Of a stretch of DNA of 62,134 nucleotides, positions 22,993 to 32,183 are shown in pieces. Location: positions 1 to 62,134 of the IMG/VR virus record IMGVR_UViG_3300037264_004886. One strand, given 5' to 3'. The stretch comes from a virus. The number at the start of each line of letters is the position of its first letter. Positions within the stretch are counted from its first letter, which is position 1. The translations under genes and the position numbers were made by a program. The notes under the pieces were generated by a model. It was not told the DNA's origin. It was given only the letters and a program-made list of their open reading frames with translations, and searched no databases.

Positions 22993-25299
22993 TTACTTTT
23001 GTTTAATGATAACCATTGTTGGTTTATCATTTCCGGGTTTGGTTACACAGTGACAAACGATTTCTCCAGATTCCACAAGTGTCGCAAGAGCCTGATCTAA
23101 GTCTTTTTTGCCCAAATGTGTTTGTCTGAGCACCTTTGTCCGGTCCGCAACACCTCCAAAATGGTTTATTGCCTTCATCACAATCACTTGGTGGTTCTTA
23201 ATATCAAGACTATTGCATAGATCATATACGTACATAGTACGTGGTATTAAGTACTGCTCTACGATCTTGACTGCCATCTTTGCGTGTTTGTCTGGGATTT
23301 GAACTTTGATTGGATATGAAACGGCATTCAACACCTGGTGCTGGAACGATTTATCAAAAAAAGACAGAATGGTTGCTATTTTGTATGCGTGAACGAACCC
23401 CCGCGAAATTGCGGTCCTGAACGATTCATCTTCTTTTTCAAGTCTATCAGAAGTTATCTTTATTTTCCAATCTTCAATTATATCGCACACACCAAAAACA
23501 ATACTATCGTTTTGAAGAGGAGATAGAGATTCTCGTAACTTTTTTATATCGTTGTTTATTCCTGCCAAGATTTGTTTATCCGTTTCAGATACATTTTCAT
23601 TTTTGCGTGGTTGTCCACCTTGCCCCCAGAACCACATCAGTCTCGGGAAGAACCCGGATGAAAACAGCCTGGCGCTGGCAACCTGTTCGATATCTTTGGT
23701 TGTCGTATTGAATAACAACGACATAAACGGAAATGGACACTCCCATTTGAATTGTTCTCCGTTTTTAGACCGTTTGGAGAGCGTTCTACTAACCACGGTC
23801 CCATCGTAAATAGTACATAATGTCCCAAGAATGTGGGCGTTCCACGTTGTAATTTCGTCAAAAAAGCCACCACAATCGTCATAGTGCCAGAACGTATTAT
23901 ATGTGTCACTTAACCCCTGGATTAATGCGGGTTGACTGAACGTTCCCGTAATAACGTTTGTAGAGTAACATTTTGCTATCGGTTCTTCATAAATTATAGA
24001 ATGTTGGAACGCTTTGACTGCCATATTGCACGCTACAGACTTACCACTGATAGTTGTCTGACCGACAACCATTGCAAACACGTTGGGGTAAATGCTGACC
24101 ATTCCGACTTCGGCAACGGCTTTTCTGCCAATTGCCATTGAAGCAAGTGATAATAACGCGGCAAAATGAAACTCGTCTAATGAATATGAAACCCGCTTTC
24201 CAAAATCCATATACTCTTTAAAAATACCGTCGGTTAACTTTGGAAACGCCGGAAGCAAACATCTCTTTTTCGCCTCTTCAATTTCGGTTTTTAGTTCTGA
24301 TTCCGGTTTTGGTGTGAGTAATGTTTTTGTAATGGTTGCGCCGTGCTCAATGCTCTTTTCATATTCGGTTTTAACCCCAAGTTGATTGGCAGCTTCTTTC
24401 AAGGCTTTAATTACATCCCCGCCACATTCAAAATGGCAGAACATATCAAAAGCGTCGTGGCTTTTTGAACTGTCAAACGGTTCGGACCCGTGATGTGAGA
24501 ACATCCGGTTCTCTTGCGGGAAGATGTGAACTCCAGCAAGTCCGGTTGTACTGAACGGAGAAAGATACCGAGTAGGTGAAACTTTTTTATATCCGTTCCG
24601 TTCCAGAATAGAAGTTACAGATACGAACTCGTTAAATTTTTGAATTATATTATCGTTAGAAGAGTTGGTCGACGTTGTCTTTGATTTAGGTGGCGAAACT
24701 TTAATTTTTATCCACGGACAGGCGTTTACCAATTGTGGTCGGAACACACCCCATTCCGCCCAAATAGACAACAACTCTTTCGGTAGTGGGGGGATTTTGG
24801 TTGTAGGTTCTACAATCCATTCATACGGTTGGTGCGTGTCCGGGTGAATTGATGGCGGCAACACATCCTGAACCATCCCACCACGCAACTCAAAGACAGT
24901 GTGGGTTTTGGTCGGATCGTCTTTATCTTCCCACGACAACTTTTTGGTTGATAGTTCTATTATAGGGGGAGCTGAGAAGATTGCTTTGTCGTGCCCGGGT
25001 CTCCCTTTTATCCGGGGCGCACCTTTAAAAAGAATATCATATTCAATTCCAAACTCTTTTAAAAGCAGTTTTGTTTCGGTTATATTATCAATATCAACCA
25101 CAACAAGATTGGACGGTGCGAGCAATACACCCATATTATCAGACGTGTGCGTTTTCCAATACTCCGGTTTGGCAGTGTTCTCAACAGTGTTCCACCCGGG
25201 TGTTTTCGGTCCTTTTGTTCCGGGAGGTATTGGAACCAGATACCAGTTGAGTGATTGATATTGTTGTGCAGCTTCAAACGTAGATATCAAAGATATCAC
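22993..25299 (-). CDS. PrimPol-helicase replication protein
   Basis: 768 aa. N-terminal AEP-type bifunctional primase-polymerase domain: WYLVPIPPGTKGP, D69-I-D71 (catalytic pair), GRPGHDKAIF with H103, and LPPSIHPDTHQPYEW. The middle and C-terminal half is a DUF3987-like P-loop domain: GQTTISGKS (Walker A) and HYDDCGGFFDE (Walker B region). Such proteins synthesise primers and unwind DNA at plasmid and virus origins. Start is GTG with GGAAGG upstream; it overlaps the stop of the HTH-HNH gene. The third gene of a regulator-led operon. Confidence 0.85.
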   Translation of the reverse strand: MISLISTFEAAQQYQSLNWYLVPIPPGTKGPKTPGWNTVENTAKPEYWKTHTSDNMGVLLAPSNLVVVDIDNITETKLLLKEFGIEYDILFKGAPRIKGRPGHDKAIFSAPPIIELSTKKLSWEDKDDPTKTHTVFELRGGMVQDVLPPSIHPDTHQPYEWIVEPTTKIPPLPKELLSIWAEWGVFRPQLVNACPWIKIKVSPPKSKTTSTNSSNDNIIQKFNEFVSVTSILERNGYKKVSPTRYLSPFSTTGLAGVHIFPQENRMFSHHGSEPFDSSKSHDAFDMFCHFECGGDVIKALKEAANQLGVKTEYEKSIEHGATITKTLLTPKPESELKTEIEEAKKRCLLPAFPKLTDGIFKEYMDFGKRVSYSLDEFHFAALLSLASMAIGRKAVAEVGMVSIYPNVFAMVVGQTTISGKSVACNMAVKAFQHSIIYEEPIAKCYSTNVITGTFSQPALIQGLSDTYNTFWHYDDCGGFFDEITTWNAHILGTLCTIYDGTVVSRTLSKRSKNGEQFKWECPFPFMSLLFNTTTKDIEQVASARLFSSGFFPRLMWFWGQGGQPRKNENVSETDKQILAGINNDIKKLRESLSPLQNDSIVFGVCDIIEDWKIKITSDRLEKEDESFRTAISRGFVHAYKIATILSFFDKSFQHQVLNAVSYPIKVQIPDKHAKMAVKIVEQYLIPRTMYVYDLCNSLDIKNHQVIVMKAINHFGGVADRTKVLRQTHLGKKDLDQALATLVESGEIVCHCVTKPGNDKPTMVIIKQK

Positions 25300-25925
25300 A
25301 CCTTCCAGATGAGATTGTTGATCGCATTTGAAATATCAATTTTATTACTTTTCCGACTATTGTATGATTTACACAAGGCTTGTGTATTCCCGTAAGTAAG
25401 ATCCCATCCTTTTGAGTAGGGGAGAATATGATCTTTCACAGGTTTAAAATTAGAAGCAAATTCTATCCCGCACCCGTTACACCGATTGTTTTGCATCTTT
25501 AGAATTTTAAGCCACTGTCTGTTTGTAATTGTTCGAACCGGCTTGTTGTGAATTCTAATCCATGTTGACAACCTGGTTGTAGGGGCGCCGTTCCGGCATG
25601 AAAGATATTTACTAAAACAGTCGGTGCATATATGATAAGGTCCTGCCAGTTTGTTTGGAGGTTGATATTCATATTTAAATTTTAAAATGCTACACACATC
25701 ACACCGGGTTAACTCGGGGGTTTGTTCGATCTTCGGGGGTGTTGGAAGTATCAAGCCGGATTCTAAGTAATTAGATATTTTTTTTATTTCCGAATATCGA
25801 ACGTTTTTGCGCGAGGCACCGTTCCGAACCCCTCTTATTATTTTTGTGGACACTCCGGTTTTTTTTGAAATGTGCGACAAACGACGGTCCAATAACATTT
25901 TTTGTATTTGTTTCAGAGTAAGCAT
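25296..25925 (-). CDS. HTH-HNH fusion protein
   Basis: 209 aa. Residues 1-56 are an HTH domain similar to the adjacent small regulator (LxDRxL...S.KxGVSxxxI.....). Residues about 70-110 carry CDVC/CTDC zinc ligands. The C-terminal part is an HNH nuclease (CNGCGIEF, KDHILPYSKG, LCKSYNSRK); the usual second Cys of the last knuckle is Tyr (CKSYN), which may weaken metal binding. Possibly a homing nuclease that acquired a regulator domain, or a nuclease-regulator. Confidence 0.75.
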   Translation of the reverse strand: MLTLKQIQKMLLDRRLSHISKKTGVSTKIIRGVRNGASRKNVRYSEIKKISNYLESGLILPTPPKIEQTPELTRCDVCSILKFKYEYQPPNKLAGPYHICTDCFSKYLSCRNGAPTTRLSTWIRIHNKPVRTITNRQWLKILKMQNNRCNGCGIEFASNFKPVKDHILPYSKGWDLTYGNTQALCKSYNSRKSNKIDISNAINNLIWKV

Positions 25926-25934
25926 AGTACACCA

Positions 25935-26111
25935 TCAAGTCTTTCTGCTTTCGATATAATCAGAAATCTTTGCTACGGATTTATATTCAACATTTCCAGA
26001 ACACCTATTCGCTATTCTCCACACAGTAATATATCCAACACCGCTTTTTCTAGAAACTTCTTTTAATTTTCTATCTTGGAGCGCGGTTACAATTTCTTCA
26101 AGACTGAGCAT
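25935..26111 (-). CDS. Small HTH regulator (Cro/CI-like)
   Basis: 58 aa from the ATG at 26111 (a longer in-frame reading to 26246 would run through the promoter). LQDRKLKEVSRKSGVGYITVWRIAN is a classical phage HTH. First gene of the replication operon and divergent from the recombination operon, like a lysis/lysogeny switch. Nine bases separate it from its paralogue-fusion downstream. Confidence 0.75.
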   Translation of the reverse strand: MLSLEEIVTALQDRKLKEVSRKSGVGYITVWRIANRCSGNVEYKSVAKISDYIESRKT

Positions 26112-26275
26112 AGTGTATTTGTTAATCGGGCAAACATAATAAAGTTTCTTAAAAGAAAAGAAAAGCATATCAATAGAAATAAATACTCCCCCAATCAATA
26201 CTAGTGTGTAAAGCGGGTTTCCCGCCGAACAAAACAACCAAACCAAACCAAATCAAACCAAAACAGATGTGAACC
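26112..26275. promoter_or_regulatory. Divergent promoter/operator region
   Basis: 164 bp between the HTH gene (minus) and the Sak4-like gene (plus). Contains minus-strand TTTATTATG, plus-strand AAATAAATAC, a GCGGG-TTT-CCCGC dyad near 26213, and a run of AACC/AAATC-type repeats (26231-26262) reading ACCAAACCAAACCAAATC. Likely switch region controlled by the HTH protein. Confidence 0.6.
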
Positions 26276-27019
26276 ATGATCGATCTCAAATCAATCAGTA
26301 AAAGTTCGCCGAAACCGGCACGGATAACCATTTACGGTCCGTCCGGGATTGGCAAAACTACTTTTGCCGCAAACGCGCCGGACCCGATATTCATCCTGAC
26401 CGAAGACGGTCTGGGCGATATCGAAGTCCCGGCGTTTCCGCTATCAACTTCGTATGACGAAGTAATGGAAGCGCTGGCAACGTTAGGAAAAGAAGACCAC
26501 AAGTTCAAGACGGTTGTAATTGATTCTCTCGACTGGCTCGAACCGCTTGTCTGGCAGGCAACCTGCAAACGACTTGGAGTAACCAGCATCGAAGCCCCCG
26601 GGTATGGGAAAGGGTATGTTGAAGCCTCAACAGAATGGAAAGACTTTTTCAAGTACCTGACTGCACTCCGCGACTTCAAGAAAATGACAGTCATTATGAT
26701 TGCCCACGGCGCAATTACCCGGGTTGAAGACCCGATCCATCCGGCATACGACACGCACGGACTGAAACTCCAGAAACGGGCTGCCGCAATTGCCGAAGAG
26801 TATTCGGATATTGTCGGGTTTGCTGCGTTAAAGACGCTGCTGAAAACCGAAGACGCCGGGTTCGGAGAGAAACGCAACCGCGCCATTTCCACCGGAGAAC
26901 GGGTGTTATACTTGTCCGGAAACCCCGGGTATACGGCAAAGAACCGATACAACACGCCAGAAAGCGTACCGTTAAACTGGACTGAATTTGAAAAATATTT
27001 ACCAAAAGGAGGAAACTAA
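26276..27019 (+). CDS. Sak4-like RecA-fold ATPase (AAA_24)
   Basis: 247 aa. Walker A GPSGIGKT (21-28), Walker B TVVIDSLDW (about 80-90), and an AHG motif in the middle are those of phage RecA-like single-strand annealing/recombination ATPases. Follows AGATGTGAACC start context. The next genes (DUF669 protein, Cas4-like nuclease) are its usual phage partners. Confidence 0.8.
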   Translation: MIDLKSISKSSPKPARITIYGPSGIGKTTFAANAPDPIFILTEDGLGDIEVPAFPLSTSYDEVMEALATLGKEDHKFKTVVIDSLDWLEPLVWQATCKRLGVTSIEAPGYGKGYVEASTEWKDFFKYLTALRDFKKMTVIMIAHGAITRVEDPIHPAYDTHGLKLQKRAAAIAEEYSDIVGFAALKTLLKTEDAGFGEKRNRAISTGERVLYLSGNPGYTAKNRYNTPESVPLNWTEFEKYLPKGGN

Positions 27020-27020
27020 A

Positions 27021-27494
27021 ATGGCTAAACTGAATTTTGATGCCGGATCTGTCGAACCCATTGGTTCGTTTGACCCGCTACCCGTGGGATCGTATCTGGT
27101 TGTCATTGACGCAACCGAAAAGAAAGACGCAAAGACCGGAAAAGGACAATACCTTCAACTCACATACAATGTGGTTGACGGCGAATATCACGGGAGGAAG
27201 GTGTTCGACCGCCTTAACATCGTTAACGAGAACACCCAAGCGCAAGAGATTGCTCAGCGGGCGTTATCGGCTATCTGCCGTGCCGTTGGTGTAATGCATC
27301 CAACCGATTCCGACCAGTTGAAAGACATTCCGTTTGTGGTGAAGGTGGGCATCCGCGCCGCGTCTGGAGAGTTCCAGGCAAGCAATATCGTCAAGGGGTA
27401 TATGCGAGCCGACGGCAAACCACTAACCGATACGGTCCCGACCTCCGCCCCTGCCTCCGCACCGTCCCAGAAGAAAAAACCCTGGGAGAAATAA
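27021..27494 (+). CDS. DUF669-type single-strand DNA-binding protein
   Basis: 157 aa from ATG 27021 with AAAGGAGGAAAC upstream; a longer reading begins inside the previous gene. Pattern F.PLPVGSYLVVI...E.K.AKTGKGQYLQLTYNVVDG.Y.GRKVFDRLN matches DUF669 proteins, OB-fold-like phage recombination accessories. Ala/Pro-rich C-terminus ends KKKPWEK, like SSB tails. Confidence 0.8.
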   Translation: MAKLNFDAGSVEPIGSFDPLPVGSYLVVIDATEKKDAKTGKGQYLQLTYNVVDGEYHGRKVFDRLNIVNENTQAQEIAQRALSAICRAVGVMHPTDSDQLKDIPFVVKVGIRAASGEFQASNIVKGYMRADGKPLTDTVPTSAPASAPSQKKKPWEK

Positions 27495-27500
27495 TTTTTT

Positions 27501-28445
27501 ATGCCAGCACTGCCGCCAGAACCGAATAAAACCATCGATTTGCTTTATAAAAAGTACGAAGAGCGAAACGGCGATTGGAGACGTCCGCATCTCGGGGCGT
27601 CTCTGATTGGAAAACCGTGCAAGCGCGAAGTCTGGTATAACTTCCGATGGTGTTTAAACCCGAACTTTTCCGGGCGAATTTTGAGACTATTCCAAACCGG
27701 ATTTCGAGAAGAGGTGCGACTTGTTCAAGATTTGCGCGGTGCGGGTATTACCGTATACGACCGCGACCCGGAAACTGGCAAACAAATCCGTTACGAAAGT
27801 TTCGGGGGACACTATGCCGGAAGTCTGGACGGTATGGGGGTTGGATTCCCGGAAGCCGAAAAGTCCTGGCACGTGATCGAAGTAAAAACGGCAAACACCA
27901 AGACGTTTAACGCTCTGAAAAAACACGGGGTTGAAAAGACGAAACCGGAACATTACTATCAGACAATGCAGTATATGTCGTGGTCAAAAGCAGACCGGGC
28001 GTATTATTTCTGTGTCTGTAAAGAAACCGACGATATATATGCGGAGCGCATCTATTTCGACCAGAAAGTTGCTGATGACTTGGAACTAAAAGCAAATGAT
28101 ATTGTGTTTGCAGATTCCCCGCCCGAGAAGTTAGGAGATTCCGATAAATCGTTCGGGTGCAAGTTCTGTACCTACCGGGGTTTGTGTTGGGACCGAAAGT
28201 TACCCGAAGTTAACTGTCGGACGTGTGCTCATTCTGATGTTGTGATTGACGGTGGTTGGAAGTGTTGCCGAGACGGACACATCGTTTCAGTTACACAACA
28301 ACAGACTGGTTGTAACAACCACATATTCATCCCAAAACTTGTGCCGCTTGAAGTCACCGATGCAGACGAACACAAAGGAACCGTCACGTATGGGACGATA
28401 ACAAACGGACCGGGTGCGGTGTTAAGTAGGGATTTGAATGTCTGA
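27501..28445 (+). CDS. PD-(D/E)XK exonuclease (Cas4/RecB-like)
   Basis: 314 aa. Nuclease core: D110 (AGSLDG) and E127-V-K129 (IEVKT). C40 (GKPCKREVWY) with C220, C223 and C229 (FGCKFCTYRGLC) form the four-Cys iron-sulphur pattern of Cas4/AddB. A second Cys-rich module follows (NCRTCAHS, GWKCCRDG, TGCNNH), as in phage exonucleases. Probably resects DNA ends for the Sak4-like annealase. Confidence 0.85.
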   Translation: MPALPPEPNKTIDLLYKKYEERNGDWRRPHLGASLIGKPCKREVWYNFRWCLNPNFSGRILRLFQTGFREEVRLVQDLRGAGITVYDRDPETGKQIRYESFGGHYAGSLDGMGVGFPEAEKSWHVIEVKTANTKTFNALKKHGVEKTKPEHYYQTMQYMSWSKADRAYYFCVCKETDDIYAERIYFDQKVADDLELKANDIVFADSPPEKLGDSDKSFGCKFCTYRGLCWDRKLPEVNCRTCAHSDVVIDGGWKCCRDGHIVSVTQQQTGCNNHIFIPKLVPLEVTDADEHKGTVTYGTITNGPGAVLSRDLNV

Positions 28446-28836
28446 ATGGGCGAGACGACAAAGTTGGGTGAGGAGAAAACAAACCCGTTGGGAACAATAT
28501 AAAGGATCTCAATTGTGGTATAATTTAAAAGCCGAGGCGCTTAAATTTGCTGGAAACCGTTGTCAGAATAATGAAGAATGTGAACAATATAGATGTAAAA
28601 AAACAACACAATTGGAACTTCATCACGACAACTATCCAAATTGCCCAGAAAACGATGCGATCTCAAATGTTAGAATTTTGTGCCGGGATTGTCACGAAAA
28701 TTTTCATTATCATAACGGCATGTCGGATTGTATCCCTCCATCCATATCATTTATAAAAAGACAAGTAAAAGCAGATGCGGCTAAAAAATTTCTATCCAAA
28801 TATGAATTTACAACCGATGTGGAGAAACCACAATGA
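28438..28836 (+). CDS. HNH endonuclease
   Basis: 132 aa. Zinc ligands CEQYRC and the HNH core LELHHDNY...NVRILCRDCHENFH are complete. Stop of the nuclease gene overlaps its start; its own stop overlaps the helicase ATG. Phage-type small HNH, role in DNA processing or homing. Confidence 0.85.
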   Translation: MSEWARRQSWVRRKQTRWEQYKGSQLWYNLKAEALKFAGNRCQNNEECEQYRCKKTTQLELHHDNYPNCPENDAISNVRILCRDCHENFHYHNGMSDCIPPSISFIKRQVKADAAKKFLSKYEFTTDVEKPQ

Positions 28837-30428
28837 TATTACGAGACTATCAAATCCGGGCGATTAAAGACCTGTATCAGTACTGGGAAGACGGTAAAGG
28901 GGTTACTCCGATTGTATGTTTACCAACCGGCTCTGGAAAAAGTTTGTTTGTCGCGGAATTTTGCAAACAAGTCTGTACCGAAACCCCACACGTCCGGATA
29001 ATGGTTGTAACTCATTCCCGCGAATTGATTTCCCAGAACGAACAGGAATTGAGAACCCACTACCCGGAAGCCAGCACGGGTATTTTTTCTGCGGGATTGG
29101 GAAAGTATCAGACCCACGCACAGATTATATTCGCCGGGATTCAATCGGTTTATAAACGGGTGTTCGGGTTTCCGAAGATTGATATTGTTATTATTGATGA
29201 GTGTCATTTAATTCCTCGGGAAGCAGAAACCCGATACGGTAGGTTCTTTACCGATTTGCGAATTTTCAATCCGAACGTGGTTATCTGGGGATGCACGGCA
29301 ACCCCGTTTCGGCTGGATTCCGGGTTGTTACACGAAGGTAAAGGAGCGCTGTTTGACGGAATTGCACACTGCACCAACATCAAAACACTTATCGACCAAA
29401 AGTATCTGGTCCCACCCATATCAAAAGGCGGGGTAAAGAAGATAGATTTAACCGGGGTGAAAATTCAAGCGGGAGATTACGCTCCCGGCGAACTGGCTCA
29501 TGCAGCTGACGACCCGGAACTGGTGAGACTTGCGGTTGAAGAGATTGTGCGGTTCGGACAAGACCGCAAAGCGTGGTTGATTTATTGTGCTGGGGTTGAA
29601 CACGCTGAACACGTTGCAGCCGAGTTTAAAAAACACGGAAAAGACTGTGCTATTGTAACTGGAGATACTCCTAAAGAAGAACGAGATGAAATACTATCCA
29701 AATTTAAAACCGGAACGATTCGGTGCGTTGCGAACGTGATGGTTTTAACGACCGGATTCAACGCACCCCGTTGTGATTTGATTGCGCTTCTTATGTCCAC
29801 AATGAGCACCGGGAAATACGTGCAGATCTGCGGGCGAGGGTTGCGAACGTATCCCGGGAAAGAGAACTGTCTGGTTCTGGACTTTGGCGGCAATATTTTA
29901 AGGCACGGTCCAATTGACGAAATAGATCCCGTTCGTAAAAAGAACGTGTTTTGTGTAGAAAAGAAACCACCCCCACAAAAGGAATGCCCACAATGCCACG
30001 CTATTGTGCCTGCAAGGACTTCTGTTTGTATTTGTGGGTACTTCTTTCCAGTAACCGCTCCGCATGGCACAGAAGCGTATTCTGGCGCAGTACTGTCAAA
30101 CCAACAAACCGTTGCAATAATAGAAGTCAAAGACGTTTGGTATAGCAGACACCAGAAACCGGGCAAACCGGATAGTGTAAAAATCGGATACTTTGATAGT
30201 ATGGACAAAGAATATCCGATGTGGTTGGCGTTGGATGCTGGGGGATATGCGTCCGATAAAGCGCAGGCACTTGTAAAACAACTGGGTGGGAAATCAACTA
30301 CCGTAACCGAATCATTGGCAGAGTGTGATTACTGGAAGAAACCAATTGCCATTCAAGTAAAACCAGAAGGCAAATTTACACGAATAACCGGGTTTATATT
30401 TGAAAAAGATAAACAAGGAGAACTATGA
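28833..30428 (+). CDS. DEAD/DEAH superfamily 2 helicase
   Basis: 531 aa. Walker A PTGSGKS (31-37), DECH (122-125), motif III GCTATPFRLD, and helicase C-terminal motifs including TTGFNAPRCD and QICGRGLRTYPGK. A zinc ribbon (CPQCHAIVPARTSVCICGYFF) and a small C-terminal domain follow. Related to phage-encoded RecQ/UvsW/ type III restriction-like helicases. Likely unwinds forks or recombination intermediates. Confidence 0.9.
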   Translation: MILRDYQIRAIKDLYQYWEDGKGVTPIVCLPTGSGKSLFVAEFCKQVCTETPHVRIMVVTHSRELISQNEQELRTHYPEASTGIFSAGLGKYQTHAQIIFAGIQSVYKRVFGFPKIDIVIIDECHLIPREAETRYGRFFTDLRIFNPNVVIWGCTATPFRLDSGLLHEGKGALFDGIAHCTNIKTLIDQKYLVPPISKGGVKKIDLTGVKIQAGDYAPGELAHAADDPELVRLAVEEIVRFGQDRKAWLIYCAGVEHAEHVAAEFKKHGKDCAIVTGDTPKEERDEILSKFKTGTIRCVANVMVLTTGFNAPRCDLIALLMSTMSTGKYVQICGRGLRTYPGKENCLVLDFGGNILRHGPIDEIDPVRKKNVFCVEKKPPPQKECPQCHAIVPARTSVCICGYFFPVTAPHGTEAYSGAVLSNQQTVAIIEVKDVWYSRHQKPGKPDSVKIGYFDSMDKEYPMWLALDAGGYASDKAQALVKQLGGKSTTVTESLAECDYWKKPIAIQVKPEGKFTRITGFIFEKDKQGEL

Positions 30429-30778
30429 TCCCCACCGAATCTCATGAACAGATTGGTTTTCTAACCTGGTGGAAATATAAGTTTCCGGACGTCCTCATTC
30501 TACATATCCCGAACGGAGGTTTCCGGAACGTGGTGACAGCACAAAGGCTAAAGCGTGAGGGTGTGATCCCAGGCGTGCCGGACTTATATGCACCAAAATT
30601 TAAAATGTGGATCGAGCTCAAACGGAAAGGCGGTAAGTTGTCAGACGACCAGATAAAGATAATTGACTATCTAAAACGGATTGGTGATACTGTAATTGTA
30701 GGTTACGGTGCTGAAGACGCTTCGCGGAAGGTGTTGGATATCCTCAAAACAAACCTTATTTTACCAACAGTTATTTAA
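30425..30778 (+). CDS. VRR-NUC nuclease
   Basis: 117 aa. IPNGGFRN, GVPDLYAP (catalytic D), and WIELKRKGGKLSDDQ (E-x-K) are VRR-NUC domain signatures; a Holliday-junction-type or flap nuclease. ATG overlaps the helicase stop. Confidence 0.9.
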   Translation: MIPTESHEQIGFLTWWKYKFPDVLILHIPNGGFRNVVTAQRLKREGVIPGVPDLYAPKFKMWIELKRKGGKLSDDQIKIIDYLKRIGDTVIVGYGAEDASRKVLDILKTNLILPTVI

Positions 30779-30800
30779 ACCAACACCAACATACTATTAT
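30768..30800 (+). promoter_or_regulatory. Internal promoter for the small-protein segment
   Basis: TATTTAAACC about 28 bases before the ATG at 30805 and TACTATTAT at 30792-30800, four bases before the ATG. Fits a leaderless transcript. The same TACTATTAT precedes genes at 48558 and 50961. Confidence 0.55.
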
Positions 30801-30804
30801 TTAC

Positions 30805-31002
30805 ATGACAACTACTGATAAGACGTATAAGAACAGGTTTGGGAACTTCAAAGCGGGTGTGTGCCCATATTGTTCGTCACGGAACGTCAAACTTGACGAG
30901 ATTGTTCCTGGACGGCGATGGGTTGGAAAGTGTTTGGATTGTGGCGCGGTGAATAACTACACGAACAAAAACTGTAAGGAGTGGTTAGAAAATGAAGTTT
31001 GA
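30805..31002 (+). CDS. Zinc-ribbon protein
   Basis: 65 aa; CPYCSS and CLDCGA form a C-x2-C/C-x2-C ribbon. First gene after an internal promoter. Unknown role. Confidence 0.7.
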   Translation: MTTTDKTYKNRFGNFKAGVCPYCSSRNVKLDEIVPGRRWVGKCLDCGAVNNYTNKNCKEWLENEV

Positions 31003-31201
31003 AAATATTGAAGTATCCGGGATAACTGATGTAACAATCAACCGGAAAGCCCACTATCACAAAGACGGACCCCTCTGGGTAAAAAACGAGGGACGCGCCG
31101 TTAGTCACAACAAGATGATGGAAATCATTAACCACATCAAAGGTGACAACCGGTATAGGTTCTGGATACATTTGAATTTCCTTAATATCGTTCGGAAGTG
31201 A
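30992..31201 (+). CDS. Small hypothetical protein
   Basis: 69 aa, overlaps the previous gene by 11 bases with AAGGAG upstream. Unrecognised. Confidence 0.5.
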   Translation: MKFENIEVSGITDVTINRKAHYHKDGPLWVKNEGRAVSHNKMMEIINHIKGDNRYRFWIHLNFLNIVRK

Positions 31202-31204
31202 GTT

Positions 31205-31423
31205 GTGGCTCCGACAACCTGTAAGAACATTCCGAGAAACTGGCGGGTCCCGAGGGTTCCGGTCCGGTGCCCGATATGCAGAAAAGGGTTTACGCTGAAC
31301 GCATCAGAAGCCCGGAAGTATCAGAAATCCGAGACGCAACCGTGCTGTAGCGGGTCGTGCGGGCAGAAGTACGCGAGGGGGAGAAAGAATGTAGAGCCAA
31401 AAGAGCAACCGGAGCAGATATGA
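31205..31423 (+). CDS. Zinc-finger basic protein
   Basis: 72 aa from a GTG; CPICRKGFT and CCSGSCGQKY are metal ligands. Stop overlaps the methyltransferase ATG. Likely nucleic-acid-binding. Confidence 0.6.
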   Translation: MAPTTCKNIPRNWRVPRVPVRCPICRKGFTLNASEARKYQKSETQPCCSGSCGQKYARGRKNVEPKEQPEQI

Positions 31424-32076
31424 TTCCACTCAATACGATCCAGTGCCGTGATTGCCTTGAGGGGATGCAGGAGATCCCGGATAAGAGCATTGATCTGGTT
31501 ATTACTGATCCTCCGTATGGGATTGGTGAAAATAATGAACAAAATGTACGCCGGGAAAACCTCGCAAAACCAACAGATTACGGGCATTTTGAATGGGATA
31601 AACAACCTGCAGCACAAGAGCACTTCGATGAGATATTCCGCATATCCAAAAATCAGATCATATTCGGCGGGAATTATTTTGAGCTTCCGCCTTCCCCATG
31701 CTGGATAGTGTGGGATAAAAATAATACCGGAGATTTTGCCGACTGTGAATTAGCGTGGACTTCGTTTAAATCCGCAGTAAGGAAATTCACCTATAAATGG
31801 AATGGAATGTTACAGGAAGATATGCTGCACAAAGAGATCCGTGTCCATCCCACACAAAAACCCGTTAAACTCTTTGAATGGATCATTAAAAACTACGCAA
31901 AAGAGGGGGATATAATCTGTGATCCGTTTTTCGGGAGCGGTTCATGCCTCGTTGCGTGTGTAAGAATGGGACACTCGTTTATCGGATTCGAGAAGGAGCA
32001 ATCATATTTCGATGTAGCACAGATACTCATAAAGAAAGCACAAGAGCAAGGAAAGATCGGGACGTGGTTTGAATGA
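31420..32076 (+). CDS. DNA (adenine or N4-cytosine) methyltransferase, beta-type order
   Basis: 218 aa from the coupled ATG at 31420. DPPYGI at 30-35 (motif IV), HPTQKP and DPFFGSGSC near the C-terminus (motifs X/I), giving the beta-class order IV...I. The target-recognition segment is short. An orphan enzyme: no restriction partner is adjacent; likely protects viral DNA from host restriction. Confidence 0.85.
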   Translation: MIPLNTIQCRDCLEGMQEIPDKSIDLVITDPPYGIGENNEQNVRRENLAKPTDYGHFEWDKQPAAQEHFDEIFRISKNQIIFGGNYFELPPSPCWIVWDKNNTGDFADCELAWTSFKSAVRKFTYKWNGMLQEDMLHKEIRVHPTQKPVKLFEWIIKNYAKEGDIICDPFFGSGSCLVACVRMGHSFIGFEKEQSYFDVAQILIKKAQEQGKIGTWFE

Positions 32077-32183
32077 TCAGCGATTTGGTAGTAATAGCAA
32101 TCTTTACTGGTGCAATAGGGTTCTGCATCGGGTGGTTCGGGGCGTGGGGTGTGCTCGGAGCGTGGTGGGAAGTGAGGGAATGA
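32073..32183 (+). CDS. Tiny single-TM protein
   Basis: 36 aa, one hydrophobic helix rich in Gly/Trp. Starts in the methyltransferase stop (ATGA) and ends in the next ATG. Unknown function. Confidence 0.45.
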   Translation: MISDLVVIAIFTGAIGFCIGWFGAWGVLGAWWEVRE

